Assembly: GCA_021234155.1 (NCBI GenBank)
Contig: JAJEKV010000265.1
Coordinates: forward strand, 1 to 64,000
Length of the DNA stretch: 64,000 bases
Direction: 5' to 3'
From: Isoetes taiwanensis
Taxonomy: Eukaryota > Streptophyta > Lycopodiopsida > Isoetales > Isoetaceae
In this document: in pieces, positions 1-13,679 of the stretch
Numbering within the stretch: position 1 is the first letter of the stretch
Layout of the letters: each line of letters opens with the position of its first letter
Translations under genes and position numbers: made by a program
The notes under the pieces: generated by a model
Databases searched by the model: none
What the model was told of the DNA's origin: nothing
Seen by the model: the letters and a program-made list of their open reading frames with translations, nothing else

Positions 1-3000
1 CTAATCCATGTCCAGCACACGGCCCAATTTTCAGGGGTACTGAGAAGGTCTAGGTCAAAGGGTTAAGATTAGAGCGGTCGGGGCAGCGTTCTTGAGCAAC
101 CGAGCCGCACCCTTCCCAAGCCAACGAGGCCAGGACCTGCGGGGATCCCTCACAAGAGGGGAGAGTCCGGACCCCAAGAGGCGGGATCCAAAAAGTTCCC
201 GAGGCAGCTCCTTCCCCGCGCCGCCCCCGCGCTCCAGACGCTTAATGACCACCCTCCCGGAGCGGTTCCCTATCCGATTTGATCCTCCTCGTTCAGGGCC
301 CTCTTCGGGAAGGCCCAAAAGATTCTAGATCGTCCGGAGAACTTGTCAAACCGCTGGGCGCCCCGAGTCGGCCTTGTAGAAACCGCATTGTCTTGTCGCT
401 CGCACCGGGAGGTCCGAATGGCAAATCACCCCCCGCCAAATCGCCCCGAATGGCTTAAATTACCCTAGGGAGCAAGTTACAAGGTCGGTTTTGCAAAAGA
501 AAGAAAACACTCACGCCTCCACGACAAAAGATCCCGCGATCCACATCCTAGGCCAATTGACTACGAGTGTGATGGAAGTGAGCTACTTTGGCGCTTTGGA
601 GGTCGGGTGGTCTTTGGCCACACGGAACTTGGTCCCCGTGGCAACGCCGACGCTCGAGTCCATTGGCAGAGTCAAATCGCGATTCCTGAGAGGGGAGGTC
701 GCCCGGCCCTCCGTGGCCTTGGGGGAGAGGAAATTCGGGCAAGCACCTTGGGGATTTTAGGGTCCGTGTCAAGGCCAACACCCCCACTCCACGCCAAGTC
801 ACGGCGCAAGGTCCCGCCTCGAATCGACAAGGAGAGGGGCTCCAAAACGTGAAACCCGGGTGGGTTGCCGTGTTCTAGAAGGGTTTATGCGCTTTTGGGG
901 CGAGACTTGGTCTGCTGCACTTGGGACTCGCCGAGAAGCCGCAACTAGAATACGGAACAAGGGGAACTGGATGGAGCGGAGTTTGAGCCTCACCCTCCTC
1001 CGATGTGGCAAGTAGAAGTCGGGGGGGCTTTTGCAAAGTGGCAAGACATTCATAAATTCTTAATTAATGCATTGTACTAAAATAAATTTGATTTTTGCCG
1101 CCTGGATTCCTAATCCATCTCCATCACAATGCCCAATTTTCAAATTTTAGGAGAAGGTCTAGGTCAAAGGAATCGGTCGGGGCAGCCCATTGCGGGGGCA
1201 ACCGAGCTGGCACCCTTCCCAAGTCAAACGAGGCCGGGACCTTGGGGGATCCTCACAAGAGGGGAGAGTGGGACCCCCAAGAGGCTGGGATCCAAAAGTT
1301 CCCGAGGCAGCTCCTTCCCCGGCAGCCGCTCGGGGCTGCACGCTAATGACCACCCTCCCGGAGCCCGGTTCCCTATCCGACCGCTGGATCCTCCGCTCGG
1401 CCCCCTCTTCGAAGGCCCAAAAGATTCCAGATCGTCGGGGAGAACTTGTCAAACCGCTGGGCGCCCCGACGTCGGCCTTGTAGAAACCGCATTGTCTTGT
1501 CGCTCGGGCACCGGGAGGCTCCGGAATGGCAATCGACCTGCCAAATCGTCCGAATGGCGGTAAAATTACCCTAGGGAGCAAGTTACAAGGTCGGTTTAAG
1601 AAAAGAATGAAACACTCACGCCATCCACGACAAAGATCCCGTGATCCACATCCTAGGCCAATTGACTACGAGTGTGATGGAAGTGAGCTACTTTGGGCTT
1701 CTTGAGGTCGGGTGGTCTTCCGGGCCACGGAACTTGGTCCCTGTGGCAACGCCGATGATCCGAGTCCATTGGCGTAGTCAAATCGCGATTCGGAGAGGGA
1801 GGTCGCCTCGTCCCGCCCCGGGGCCTTGGGGGAGGGAAATTAGGGGCAAGCAGCTTAGGGGGGGATTTTAGGGTCCGATGCTCAAGGCCAACACCCCCAC
1901 TCCATCGCCAAGTCACGCGGCAAGCAAGGTCCCGCCCCGGACCGACAAGGGAGAGGGCCTCCAAAACGAAACCCCGTGGGTTGCCGTGTTCTAGAAGGGT
2001 TTGGCGCTTTGGGGCCGAGACTTGGTCTGTTGCACTTGGGACTGGCCGGCCGAGAAGCCGCAGCCGAGAATACGGAGCAAGGGAACTGACGGAGCGGAGT
2101 TTGGGCCTGTCCTCCTCCCGATGTGGCAAGTAGAAGTCGGGGGGGCTTTTAAAGTGGCAAGACATTCATAAATTCGCAATTAATGCATTGTAATGAAAAT
2201 AAATTCTGATTTTTGCCAGCTGGAATCCTAATCCATGTCCAGCACACAGCCCAATTTTCAAATTTTCGGAGAAGGTCTAGGTCAAAGGGTTAGCAGATTA
2301 GAACGGCCTGGGCAGCCCAGGAGGCAACCAGCCGCACCCTTCCCCAAGTCAAACGAGGCCGGGACCTTGCGGGGATCCTCACAAGAGGGAGAGTCCGGAC
2401 CCCAAGAGGCGGATCCAAAAAGTTCCCGAGGCAGCCCTTCCTGGCAGCGCCCCAGGGGGGTTGCACGCCACGACCACCCTCCCGAGCGCCTGGTTCCCCT
2501 ATCCACCGCTGGATCCTCCGCTCAGGGGCCCCCTGGGGAAGGCCCAAAAGATTCTAGATCGGTCCGGGAGAACTTGTCAAACCGGCGGGCGCCCCGAGGT
2601 CGGCCTTGTAGAAACCGTGATTGTCTTGTCGCTCGCACGGGGAGGCTCGGAATGGCAAATCGACCGCCAAATCGTCCGGAATGGCGAAATTACCCTAGGG
2701 AGCAAGTTACAAGGTCGGTTTTGCAAAAGAGAGAAACACTCACGCCCTCCACGACAGTATCCCGCATCCACATCCTAGGCCAATTGACTACGAAGTTTGA
2801 TGGAAGTGAGCTACTTTGGCGCTTCTTGGAGGTCGGGTGGTCTTCTGGCCACGGAACTTGGTTCCCAGGGCAACGTCGACGTTGTGAGTCCATTGGCAGA
2901 GTCAAATCGCGATTCCGGAGAGGGGAGGTCGCCCGTCCGTCCCCAGGGCCTTGGGGAGAGGAAATTCGGGGCAAGCAGCTTCCGGGGGGATTTTAGGGTC

Positions 3001-6000
3001 CCGGCTCAAGGCCAACACCCCCCCCACTCCACGTCAAGTCACGGCGCAAGGTCCCGCCCGAATCTGACAAGGAGAGGGCCTCCAAAACGTAAACCCTGTG
3101 GGTTGCCAGGTTCTAGAAGGGTTTGCGTTTTGGGGGCCGAGACTTGGTCTGTTGCACTTGGGACCTGGCCGAGAAGCTGCAGCCGAGAATACGGAGCAAG
3201 GGAACTGACGGAGCGGAGTTTGGGCCTGTCCTCCTCCCGATGTGGCAAGTAGAAGTCGGGGGGCGCTTTTTGCAGTGGCAAGACATTTATAAATTCGCAA
3301 TTAATGCATTGTACGAAAATAAATTCTGATTTTTTGCCAGCTGGAATCCTAATCCATGTCCAAAGACACAGCCCAATTTTCGAAATACCGAGGAGAAGGT
3401 CTAGGTCAAAGGGTTAGCATTAGAACGGTCGGGGCAGCCCGTTGCAGGGCAACCGAGCTGGCACCCTTCCCCAAGTCAAACGAGGCCAGGACCTTGCAGG
3501 GATCCCTCACAAGAGGGGAGAGTCCGGACCCCAAGAGGCGGGATCCAAAAAAGTTCCCGAGGCAGCCCTTCCTGGCAGCGCTCCCCCGGGGGGCTGCACG
3601 CTAATGACCACCCTCCCGGAGCCCGGTTCCCCTATCCGACCGTTGGATCCTCCGTTCAGGGGCCCCTCTTCGGGAAGGCCCAAAAGATTCCAGATCGGTC
3701 CGGGAGAACTTGTCAAACCGCGGGGCGTCCTGAGGTCGGCCTTGTAGAAACCGCATTGTCTTGTCGTTCGGGCACCGGGGAGGCTCCGGAATGGCAAATC
3801 GACCCTGCCAAATCGTCCGGAATGGCGAAATTACCCTAGGGAGCAAGTTACAAGGTCGGTTTTGCAAAAGAAAGAAACACTCACGCCCATCCTAGGCCAA
3901 TTGACTACGAGTGTGATGGAAGTGAGCTACTTTGGCGCTTCTTGGAGGTCGGGTGGTCTTCTGGCCACGGAACTTGGTCCCCAGGGCAACGTCGACGTTC
4001 TGAGTCCATTGGCAGAGTCAAATCGCGATTCCGGAGAGGGGAGGTCGCCCGTCCGTCCCCAGGGCCTTGGGGAGAGGAAATTCGGGGCAAGCAGCTTCCG
4101 GGGGGATTTTAGGGTCCGTGCTCTGGCGTCAACACCCCCACTCCACGTCAAGTCACGCCAAGGTCCCGCCCAAATCTGACAAGGAGAGGGCCTCCAAAAC
4201 GTAAACCCTGTGGGTTGCCAGGTTCTAGAAGGGTTTGCGTTTTGGGGGCCGAGACTTGGTCTGTTGCACTTGGGACCTGGCCGAGAAGCTGCAGCCGAGA
4301 ATACGGAGCAAGGGGAACCCGATGGAGCGGAGTTTGGGCTGTCCTCCTCCCGATGTGGCAAGTAGAAGTCGGGGCTTTGCGGTGGCAAAGACATTCATAA
4401 ATTCGCAATTAATGCATTGTACAAAAATAAATTCTGATTTTTTGCCGGCTGGATTCCTAATCCATCTCCATCACACAGCCCAATTTTTCAAAATTTTTCG
4501 GAGAAGGTCTAGGTCAGAAGCGGTCGGGGCAGCCCGTTGCGGGGGCAACCGAGCTGGCACCCTTCCCAAGTCAAACGAGGCGGGGACCTTGCGGGGGATC
4601 CCTCACAAGAGGGGAGAGTCCGACCCCAAGAGGCGGGATCCAAAAGTTCCCGAGCTGACCCTTCTGGCAGCTTCCCCGGGGCTGCACGCTAATGACCACC
4701 CTCCCGAGCGGTTCCCCTATCCGGACCGTTGGATCCTCCGCTCGGGGGCCCCTCTTCGGGAAGGCCCAAAAGATTCCAGACGGGTCCGGGGAGAACTTGT
4801 CAAACCGCTGGGCGCCCCGAGGTCCGGCCTTTGTAGAAACCGCATTGTCTTGTCGTTCGGGCACCGGGAGGCTTCGAATGGCAAATCGACCCGCCAAATC
4901 GTCAGGAATGGCGAAATTACCCTAGGGAGAAGTTACAAGGTCGGTTTTGCAAAAGAAAGAAACACTCCACGCCCTCCACGACAAGAGATCCCGATCCACA
5001 TCCTAGGCCAATTGACTACGAGTGTGATGGAAGTGAGCTACTTTGGCGCTTCTTGGAGGTCGGGTGGTCTTCGGCCACGGAACTTGGTCCCCGTGGCAAC
5101 GCCGACGCTTCGAGTCCATTGGCGAGAGTCAAATCGCGATTCCGGAGAGGGGAGGTCGCCCGTCCGGCCCCTCGTGGCCTTGGGGAGAGGAAATTGGGGC
5201 AAGCAGCTTCGGGGATTTTAGGGTCCGTGCTCTCAAGGCCAACACCCCCACTCCACGTCAAGTCACGGGCGCAAGGTCCCGCCGAATCACCGACAAGGAG
5301 AGGGCCTCCAAAACGTAAACCCCGTGGGTTGCCGTGTTCTAGAAGGGTTTATGTTTTGGGGGCGAGACTTGGTCTGTTGCACTTGGGACACGGCCGAGAA
5401 GCCGCAGCCGAGAATACGGAGCAAGGGGAACCGATGGAGCGGAGTTTGGGCCTGTCCTCCTCCCGATGTGGCAAGTAGAAGTCGGGGGCTTTTGGCAGCT
5501 GGGCAAGACATTCATAAATTCGCAATTAATGCATTGTATAAAAATAAATTCTGATTTTTGCCACCGGATTCCTAATCCATCTCCATCACACGTTAATTTT
5601 GAAAATTTTCGAGAAGGTCTAGGTTCTAATCTGAGCGCCGGGGCAGCCCATTGGGGCAACCGAGCTGGCACCCTTCCCCAAGTCAAACGAGGCTGGGACC
5701 TTGCGGGGATCCCTCACAAGGGGAGAGTCCGGACCCCAAGAGGCGGGGATCCAAAAAGTTCCCGAGGCAGCCCTTCTGGCGGCGCTCCCAGGGGGCCGCA
5801 CGCTAATGACCACCCTCCCGGAGCAGTTCCCCTATCCGACCGTTGGATCCTCCGCTCAGGGCCCCTCTTCGAAGGCCCAAAAGATTCCAGATCGGGTCCG
5901 GGAGAACTTGTCAAACCGCTGGGCGCCCCGAGGTCGACCTTGTAGAAACCGCATTTGTCTTGTCGCGGGCACCGGAGGTTAGGAATGGCAAATCGACCCG

Positions 6001-9000
6001 CCAAATCGTCCCGAATGGCGGAGTTCTAAATTACCCTAGGGAGCAAGTTACAAGGTGGGTTTTGCAAAAGCGAAACACTCCACCCTCCACGAAAAGATCC
6101 CGTGATCCACATCCTAGGCCAATTGACTACGAAGTTTGATGGAAGTGAGCTACTTTGGCGCTTCTTGGAGGTCGGGTGGTCTTCTCGCCACGGAACTTGG
6201 TCTCCGGGACAACGTCGACGCTCCGAGTCCATTGGCGAGTCAAATCGCGATTCGGAGAGGGAGGGTCGCCGTCCGGCCCCGTGGCCTTGGGGAGAGGGAA
6301 ATTCGGGGCAGCAAGCTTAGGGGGATTTTAGGGTCCGCGGCTCAAGGCGCCAACACCCCCACTCCCGCGTCAAATCCGCCGCAAGGTTGATGGAAGTGAC
6401 CGGACAAGGAGAGGGCCTCCAAAACGAAACCCCGTGGGTTGCCGGGTTCTAGAAGGGTTTTTGCGTTTTGGGGGCCGTAGACTTTGGTCTGTTGCACTTG
6501 GGACCGGGCCGAGAAGCTGCAGCCGAGAATACGGAGCAAGGGGAACTGATGGGCCGGAGTTTGGGCCTGTCCCTCCCCGATGTGGCAAGTAGAAGTCGGG
6601 GGCTTTGGCAAAGGATGGCAAGACATTCATAAATTCAATTAATGCATTGTACAAAAATAAATTCTGATTTTTTGCCCGGTGGATTCCTAATCCATCTCCA
6701 TCACACAGCCCAATTTTTTGAAATTTTTAGGAGAAGGTCTAGGTCGAGCGGTCCGGGGCAGCCCGCTGTGGCAAACCGAGCTGGCACCCTTCCCCAAGTC
6801 AAACGAGGCCGGGACCTGCAGGGGATCCCTCACAAGAGGGGAGAGTCAGGACCCCAAGAGGCGGATCCAAAAAGTTCCCCAGGCAGCCCCTTCCTGGCGC
6901 CGCTCCCGGGGTCTGACGCTAATGACCACCCTCCGGAGCCGGTTCCCCTATCCGACCGTTGGATCCTCCGTTCGGGGGCCCTCTTCGAAGGCCCAAAAGA
7001 TTCCAGATCGGGTCCGGAGAACTTGTCAAACCGCTGGGGCCCGGGAGGTCGGCCTTGTAGAAACCGCATTGTCTTGTCGCTCGGGCACGGGGAGGCTTCG
7101 AATGGCAAATCGACCCCGCCAAATCGTCCGAATGGCGTAAATTACCCTAGGGAGAAGTTACAAGGTCGGTTTTGCAAAAGAAAGAAACACTCACGCCCTC
7201 CACGACAAGATCCCGCATCCACATCCTAGGCCAATTGACTACGAGTGTGATGGAAGTGAGCTACTTTGGCGCTTCTTGGAGGTCGGGTGGTCTTCCGCCA
7301 CGGAACTTGGTCCCCGTGGCAACGCCGACGTTCTCAGTCCATTGGCAGAGCCAAATCGCGATTCCGAGAGGGGAGGTCGCCTCGTCCGGCCCCGTGGCCT
7401 TGGGGAGAGGAAATTCGGGCAAGCAGCTTCCCGGGATTTTAGGGTCCGTGCTCTCGCGCCAACACCCCCACTCCCGCCAAGTCACGGCCAAGGTCCCCGG
7501 ACCGACAAGAGAGGGCCTCCAAAACGTAAACCCCGTGGGTTGCCGGGTTCTAGAAGGGTTTGGCGTTTTGGGGGCCGAGACTTGGTCATTGCACTTGGGA
7601 CCGGGCCGAGAAGCTGCAGCCAGAGAATACTGAGCAAGGGAACTGATGGAGCGGAGTTTGGGCCCGTCCTCCTCCCGATGTGGCAAGTAGAAGTGGGGGC
7701 GCTTTTGGTGGCAAGACATTCATAAACCCGCAATTAATGCATTGTGCTAAAATAAATTCTGATTTTTTGCCACCTGGATTCCTAATCCATCTCCATCCAC
7801 CTGACCCAATTTTGAAATTTTAGGAGAAGGTCTAGGGTCAGAACGGCGTTTCGGGCAGCCCGTTGCGGAGGCAACCGGAGCTGGCACCCCTTCCCAAGTC
7901 AAACGAGGCCAGGACCTTGCGGGGATCCCTCACAAGAGGGGAGAGTCCGGACCCCAAGAGGAGGATCCAAAAAGTTCCCGAGGCAGCCCTTCCCGGGTAG
8001 CGCTCCCGGGCCGCTGACGCTAACGACCACCCTCCCGAGCCCGGTTCCCCTATCCCACCGATTTGGATCCTCCGCTCAGGGCCCTCTTCGGGAAGGCCCA
8101 AAGATTCCAGATCGGGTCCGGGAGAACTTGTCAAACCGCTGGGCGCCCCGAGGTCGGCCTTGTAGAAACCGCATTGTCTTGTCGCTCGGGCACCGGGAGG
8201 TTCCGAATGGCAAATCGACCCGCCAAATCGTCCGGAATGGCTTAAATTACCCTAGGGAGCAAGTTACAAGGTCGGTTTTGCAAAAGCGAGAAACACTCAC
8301 GCCCTCCACGACAAAGATCCCGCATCCACATCCTGGGCCAATTGACTACGAAGTTTGATGGAAGTGAGCTACTTTGGCGCTTCTTGGAGGTCGGGTGGTC
8401 TTCCTCGCCACGAACTTGGTCCCCGTGACAACGCCGACGTTCGAGTCCATTGGCAGAGCCAAATCGCGATTCGAGAGGGAGGTCGCCGTCCGGCCCCGGG
8501 GCCTTGGGGAGAGGAAATTAGGGCAAGCAGCTTAGGGGGATTTTAGGGTCCGTGCTCCTCAAGGCCAACACCCCCACTCCACGTCAAGTCCGCCGCAAGG
8601 TCCCTGAATCGACAAGAGAGGGGCCTCCAAAACGCAAAACCCCGTGGGTTGCCGGGTTCTAGAAGGGTTTTGCGTTTTGGGGCTAGACTTGCAATCACTT
8701 TACGCAGGACTGGCCGGAAGCTGCAGCCCGAGAATATCTGAACAAGGGGAACTGACCCGAGCGGAGTTTGGGCCTGTCCTCCTCCGATGTGGCAAGTAGA
8801 AGCCGGGGGTGCTTTTGCAAGGGCAAGACATTCATAAATTCAAGAATTAATGCATTGTACCTAAAATAAATTCTGATTTTTGCCGACTGGAATCCTAATC
8901 CATGTCCAGCACGGCCCAATTTTTCGAAATTTTCGGAGAAGGTCTAGGTCAAAGGGTTAGCATTAGAGCGGTCCGGGGCAGCGTCTTTGGGTGGCAACCG

Positions 9001-12000
9001 CTGGCACCCTTCCCCAAGTCAAACGAGGCCAGGACCTTGCGGGGATCCCTCACAAGAGGGGGAGAGTCCGGACCCCAAGAGGCGGGATCCAAAAAGTTCC
9101 CGAGGCAGCCCTTCCCCGGCTCGCCCCCGGGCCGCGACGCTAATGACCACCCTCCCGAGCCCGGTTCCCCTATCCGACCGTTGGATCCCCTCCGATTCAG
9201 GGGCCCCTCTTCGAAGGCCCAAAAGATTCTAGATCGGTCCGGGAGAACTTGTCAAACCGCTGGGCGCCCCGAGGTCGGGCCTTGTAGAAACCGCATTGTC
9301 TTGTCGTTCGCACACGGGAGGCTCGGAATGGCAAATCGACCTGTCAAATCGTCCAGGAATGGCGTAAATTACCCTAGGGAGCAAGTTACAAGGTCGGTTT
9401 TGCAAAAGAAAGAAACACTCACGCCCTCCACGACAAGATCCCCAGCATCCACATCCTAGGCCAATTGACTACGAGTGTGATGGAAGTGAGCTACTTTGGC
9501 TTCTTGGAGGTCGGGTGGTCTTCGCCACGGAACTTGGTCCCGAGTGGCGTCGACTTAAGAGTCCATTGGCGAGTCAAATCCGATTAGGAGAGGGGAGGTC
9601 GCCCGTCCGTCCCGGGGGCCTTGGGGAGAGGAAATAGGGGCAAGCGGCTTAGGGGATTTTAGGGTCAGGTGCTCGGCGCCAACACCCCCACTCCACGTCA
9701 AGTCACGGCGCCAAGGTCCACTGCGAATCGGACAAGGAGAGGGCCTCCAAAACGAAACCCTGTGGGTTGCGAGTGTTCTAGAAGGGTTTTGCGTTTTGGG
9801 GGCGAGACTTGGTGCATTGCACTTGGGACTGGCCGGGTGAGTACGCAGCCTGAGAATACTGGAGCAAGGGAACCGACTGCCCGGAGTTTGGGCCTGTCCT
9901 CCTCCCGATGTGGCAAGTAGAAGTCGGGGGCTTTGCGGTGGCAAGACATTCATAAATTCGCGAATTAATGCATTGTATTTAAAATAAGTTCGATTTTTGC
10001 CACTGGATTCCTAATCCATCTCCATCACACAACCCAATTTTGAAATTTTTGAGGAGAAGGTCTAGGGTGAACGGTCGGGGCAGCCGTTTGGTGGCAACCG
10101 AGCCGGCACCCTTCCCCAAGTCAAACGAGGCCGAGGGACCTTGCGGGGATCCCTCACAAGAGGGGGAGAGTCCGGACCAAGAGGCGGGATCCAAAAGTTC
10201 CCGAGGCAGCCCTTCCTCTTGGCGCTCCGGGGCTGACGCTAATGACCACCCTCCGGAGCCGGTTCCCCTATCCGACCGTTGGATCCTCCGTTCAGGGGCC
10301 CCTCTTGGGAAGGCCCAAAAGATTCCAGATCGGTCCGGAGAACTTGTCAAACGTAGCCCCGAGGTCGCCTTGTAGAAACCGCATTTTTGTCGTCGCACCG
10401 GGAGGTTCAGGAATGGCAAATCGACCGCCAAATCGTCAGGAATGGGCGAAATTACCCTAGGGAGCAAGTTACAAGGTCGGTTTTGCAAAAGCGAGAAACA
10501 CTCACGCCCCTCGACAAAGATCCCGCATCCACATCCTAGGCCAATTGACTACGAAGTTTGATGGAAGTGAGCTACTTTGGCGCTTCTTGAGGTCGGGTGG
10601 TCTTCCGCCTTTTAACTTGGTCCCCGAGGACAACGCCGACGTTCGAGTCCATTGGCAGAAGTCAAATCGCGATTCGGGAGAGGGGAGGTCGCTTCGTCCA
10701 TCCCTGGGGCCTTGGGGAGAGGGAAATTCGGGCAAGCAGCTTAGGGGATTTTAGGGTCCGTGCTCAAGCGCCAACACCCCCACTCCACGCCAAGTCACGC
10801 CGCAAGGTCCGCCTCGAATCGACAAGGAGAGGGCCTCCAAAACGTAAACCCCGTGGGTTGCCGTGTTCTAGAAGGGTTTGCGTTTTGGGGGGGAGACTTG
10901 GTCATTGCACTTGGGACTCGCGGAGAAGCTGCAGCCGAGAATACGGAGCAAGGGGAACTGGACGGAGCGGAGTTTGGGCCTGTCCTCCTCGATGTGGCAA
11001 GTAGAAGTCGGGGGTGCTTTTTTTGGCAAGACATTCATAAATTCGCAATTAATGCATTGTGCGAAAATAAATTCTGATTTTTGCCAGCTGGAATCCTAAT
11101 CCATGTCAGCCACACGGCCCAATTTTGAAATTTTCGGAGAAGGTCTAGGTCAAAGGGTTAGCATTAGAGCGTCGGGGCAGCCCGTTTCTTGCGGGGCAGC
11201 CGCTGGCACCCTTCCCCAAGTCAAGCGAGGCCAGGACCTTGCAGGGATCCCTCACAAGAGGGGAGAGTCCGGACCCCAAGAGGCGGGATCCAAAAAGTTC
11301 CCGAGGCAGCCCTTCACCGCGCCTCCGGGGGGCTGCGCTAATGACCACCCTCGGAGCCCGGTTCCCCTATCCCGACCGTTGGATCCTCCGTTCAGGCCCC
11401 TCTTGGGAAGGCGAAAAGATTCTAGATCGGGTCCAGGAGAACTTGTCAAACAGCTGGGCGCCCCGAGGTCGGCCTTGTAGAAACCGCATTGTCTTGTCGA
11501 TTTCGGGCATTGGGAGGCTCCGGAATGGCAAATCGACCCTGTCAAATCGTCCGGAATGGCGAAATTACCCTAGGGAGCAAGTTACAAGGTCGGTTTTGCA
11601 AAAGAAAGAAACACTCCACGCCTCCACGACAAGTATCCCAGCATCCACATCCTAGGCCAATTGACTACGAGTGTGATGGAAGTGAGCTACTTTGGCGCTT
11701 CTTGGAGGTCGGGTGGTCGCCGGCCCGCGGAACTTGGTCCCTGTGGCAACGCGCCAACTCGAGTCCATTGGCAGAGTCAAATCACATTCGGGAGAGGGAG
11801 GTCGCCTGGCCCGCCCCTGTGGCCTTGGGAGAGGAAATTCGGGGCAAAAGCAGCCTTAGGGGGATTTTAGGGTCCGTGCTCAAGGCCAACACCCCCACTC
11901 CACGTCAAGTCACGGGCGCAAGGTCCCCGCCCGAATGCGACAAGGAGAGGGCCTCCAAAACGTAAACCCCGTGGGTTGCTGTGTTCTAGAAGGGTTTGCG

Positions 12001-12214
12001 TTTTGGGGGCGAGACTTGGTCATTTGCACTTGGGACTGGCGAGGAGAAAAATGGCCAGAATACGGAGCAAGGGGAACTGACGGGGCGGAGTTTGGGCCTG
12101 TCCTCCTCCCGATGTGGCAAGTAGAAGTCGGGGGCGCTTTTGCGATGGCAAGACATTCATAAATTCGCAATTAATGCATTGTACGAAAATAAATTCTGAT
12201 TTTTGCGGTGGATT
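1..12214 (+). repeat. Tandem array of eleven ~1.1-kb units
   Basis: Each unit opens with the phrase cctaatccatstccakcac and closes with aattaatgcattgta followed by an A/T-rich stretch. Units begin near 1, 1109, 2227, 3348, 4456, 5571, 6686, 7781, 8894, 10010 and 11095; the next phrase is at 12215, so the periods run from 1085 to 1121 bp. Recognisable islands recur in fixed order: caagtcaaacgaggcc, ggatcctccgttcagg, ttaccctagggagcaagtta, catcctaggccaattgacta, ggtcgggtggtctt, and gatgtggcaagtagaagtcg. The body is GC- and CpG-rich and only the junctions are AT-rich. Copies differ mainly by 1-4 base insertions or deletions. Every open frame is interrupted at different places in different copies, so I see no conserved protein. 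The unit is a satellite-like array derived from a repeat family with dispersed relatives near 13.7 and 35-36.7 kb. Confidence 0.97.
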
Positions 12215-13254
12215 CCTAACCCATCTCCAAAGACTGACCCAATTTTGAAATTTTCGGAGAAGTTCTAGGTCAAAGGGTTAGCTAAGGTCAAAGGAATGGA
12301 GTTTGTGGGATCGTTGTACTTGGGGTTGACCTTGGCTCATTTGGGCGTTATAATTGGTCTAAGATTGCATTGAGAATATAAGCATCATAACTATTAGAAT
12401 GAAGATAAATGATTCTGAGAAAAGCATCATAACTACTAGAATGAAGATAAATGATTTACGAAAAGCAAAAGACTAGTGCGGGTTGGGAGGTTAGATTTGG
12501 TTGCTTGTGATGATGGTTGTGTTTCAAAGTATCAAGGCATATGGATAGAGAGAATGCCCTTGTTCAACGGATCATTTCCCTAAAGCTATTTGACATGGAT
12601 GGCATAATTAACTTGTAATGAACTGAATTGGTAAAGCAGAGTTTAGGGTCCAGACTCTGGCGTCAACACCCCCACTCCATGTCAAGAGATGGTGCAAGGT
12701 CCGACCAAATCGACAAGGAGAGGGCCCAAACGTAAACCCTGTGACTTGCCAGATTCTAGAAGGGTTTTTGTTTTGGGGGCCGAGTTTTGGTCTTCTGGCC
12801 ACAGAACTTGGTCCCTAGGGCAACGTCGACGTTCTGAGTCCATTGGCAGAGTCAAATCGCAGTTCCGGAGAGGGGAGGTCGCCCGTCCGTCCCCAGGGCC
12901 TTGGGGAGAGGAAATTCGGGGCAAGCAGCTTCAGCGGGGGGATTTTAGGTCCGTGCTCGCATCAACACCCCCACTCCACGTCAAGTCACGGCGCAAGGTC
13001 CCCTTGAATCGACAAGGAGAGGGCCTCCAAAACGTAAACCGTGGGTTGCGAGTGTTCTAGAAGGGTTTTGCGTTTTGGGGGCGAAGTTGCGGCCGAGAAT
13101 CTGAGCAAGGAACCGGCGGAGCGGAGTTTGGGCCTGTCCTCCTCCCGATGTGGCAAGTAGAAGTCGGGGGGCGCTTTTGCAGTGGCAAGACATTCATAAA
13201 TTCGCAATTAATGCATTGTACGAAAATAAATTCTGATTTTTTGCCAGCTGGATT
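12215..13254 (+). repeat. Rearranged unit of the 1.1-kb array
   Basis: The unit starts normally (12,215-12,280). It is then replaced by an unrelated block of about 360 bp (12,281-12,640), which contains a 42-bp direct duplication at 12,381-12,463 built on agcatcataact. Unit sequence resumes at 12,641 with the part normally found near position 870 of a unit. It jumps back at about 12,785 to an earlier part (lines around ggtcttctggccac) and then runs through to the unit end. The order is therefore start, insert, late segment, mid segment, end: a deletion-plus-duplication derivative at the array margin. Confidence 0.85.
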
Positions 13255-13530
13255 CCTAATCCATCTCCATCACACAGCCCAATTTTCGAAATTTTCGGAG
13301 AAGGTCTAGGTCAAAGGGTTAGCTAAGGTCAAAGGAATGGAGTTTGTGGGATCGTTGTACTTGGGGTTGACCTTGGCTCGCTGGACGTTATACTTGGTCT
13401 AAGATTGCATTGGTCGTAAACCCCGTGACTTGCCGATTCTAGAAGGGTTTTGTTTTGGTTTTAACGCTCCCTAAAGCTATTTGACATGGATGGCATAACT
13501 AACTTGTAATGAATCGGTTTTATTTCTAAA
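13255..13530 (+). repeat. Truncated array unit with the same foreign block
   Basis: Unit start (13,255-13,321) is followed by the same foreign block as at 12,281 (both begin gctaaggtcaaaggaatgg). A short piece of late-unit sequence (around 13,420-13,458) follows, then a second shared block, ccctaaagctatttgacatg, present at about 12,580 and 13,470. Because both damaged units carry the same insert, the insertion probably happened before these two units were copied from each other. From 13,531 to 13,680 I see only AT-rich sequence. Confidence 0.8.
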
Positions 13531-13679
13531 ACAATTGTACCTTGATGAAAGATTGCTTCATAGTTTCCAAGTGAAAATTTTTTTTAATGTGTCCAGACCG
13601 CCTTTGTTGCCCCCGGTCAAAGACTTCGCCTTTTTCGATGCACACTCTTTTAGTTATGCATTTTATTGCATTTATGGTT

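Noticed and set aside
55-12170. Dozens of 60-250 codon open frames on both strands across the 1.1-kb array
   Set aside because: Frames do not begin, end or stay in phase at the same unit position from copy to copy. GC-rich DNA has few stops by chance, and the indels between units would destroy any real protein.
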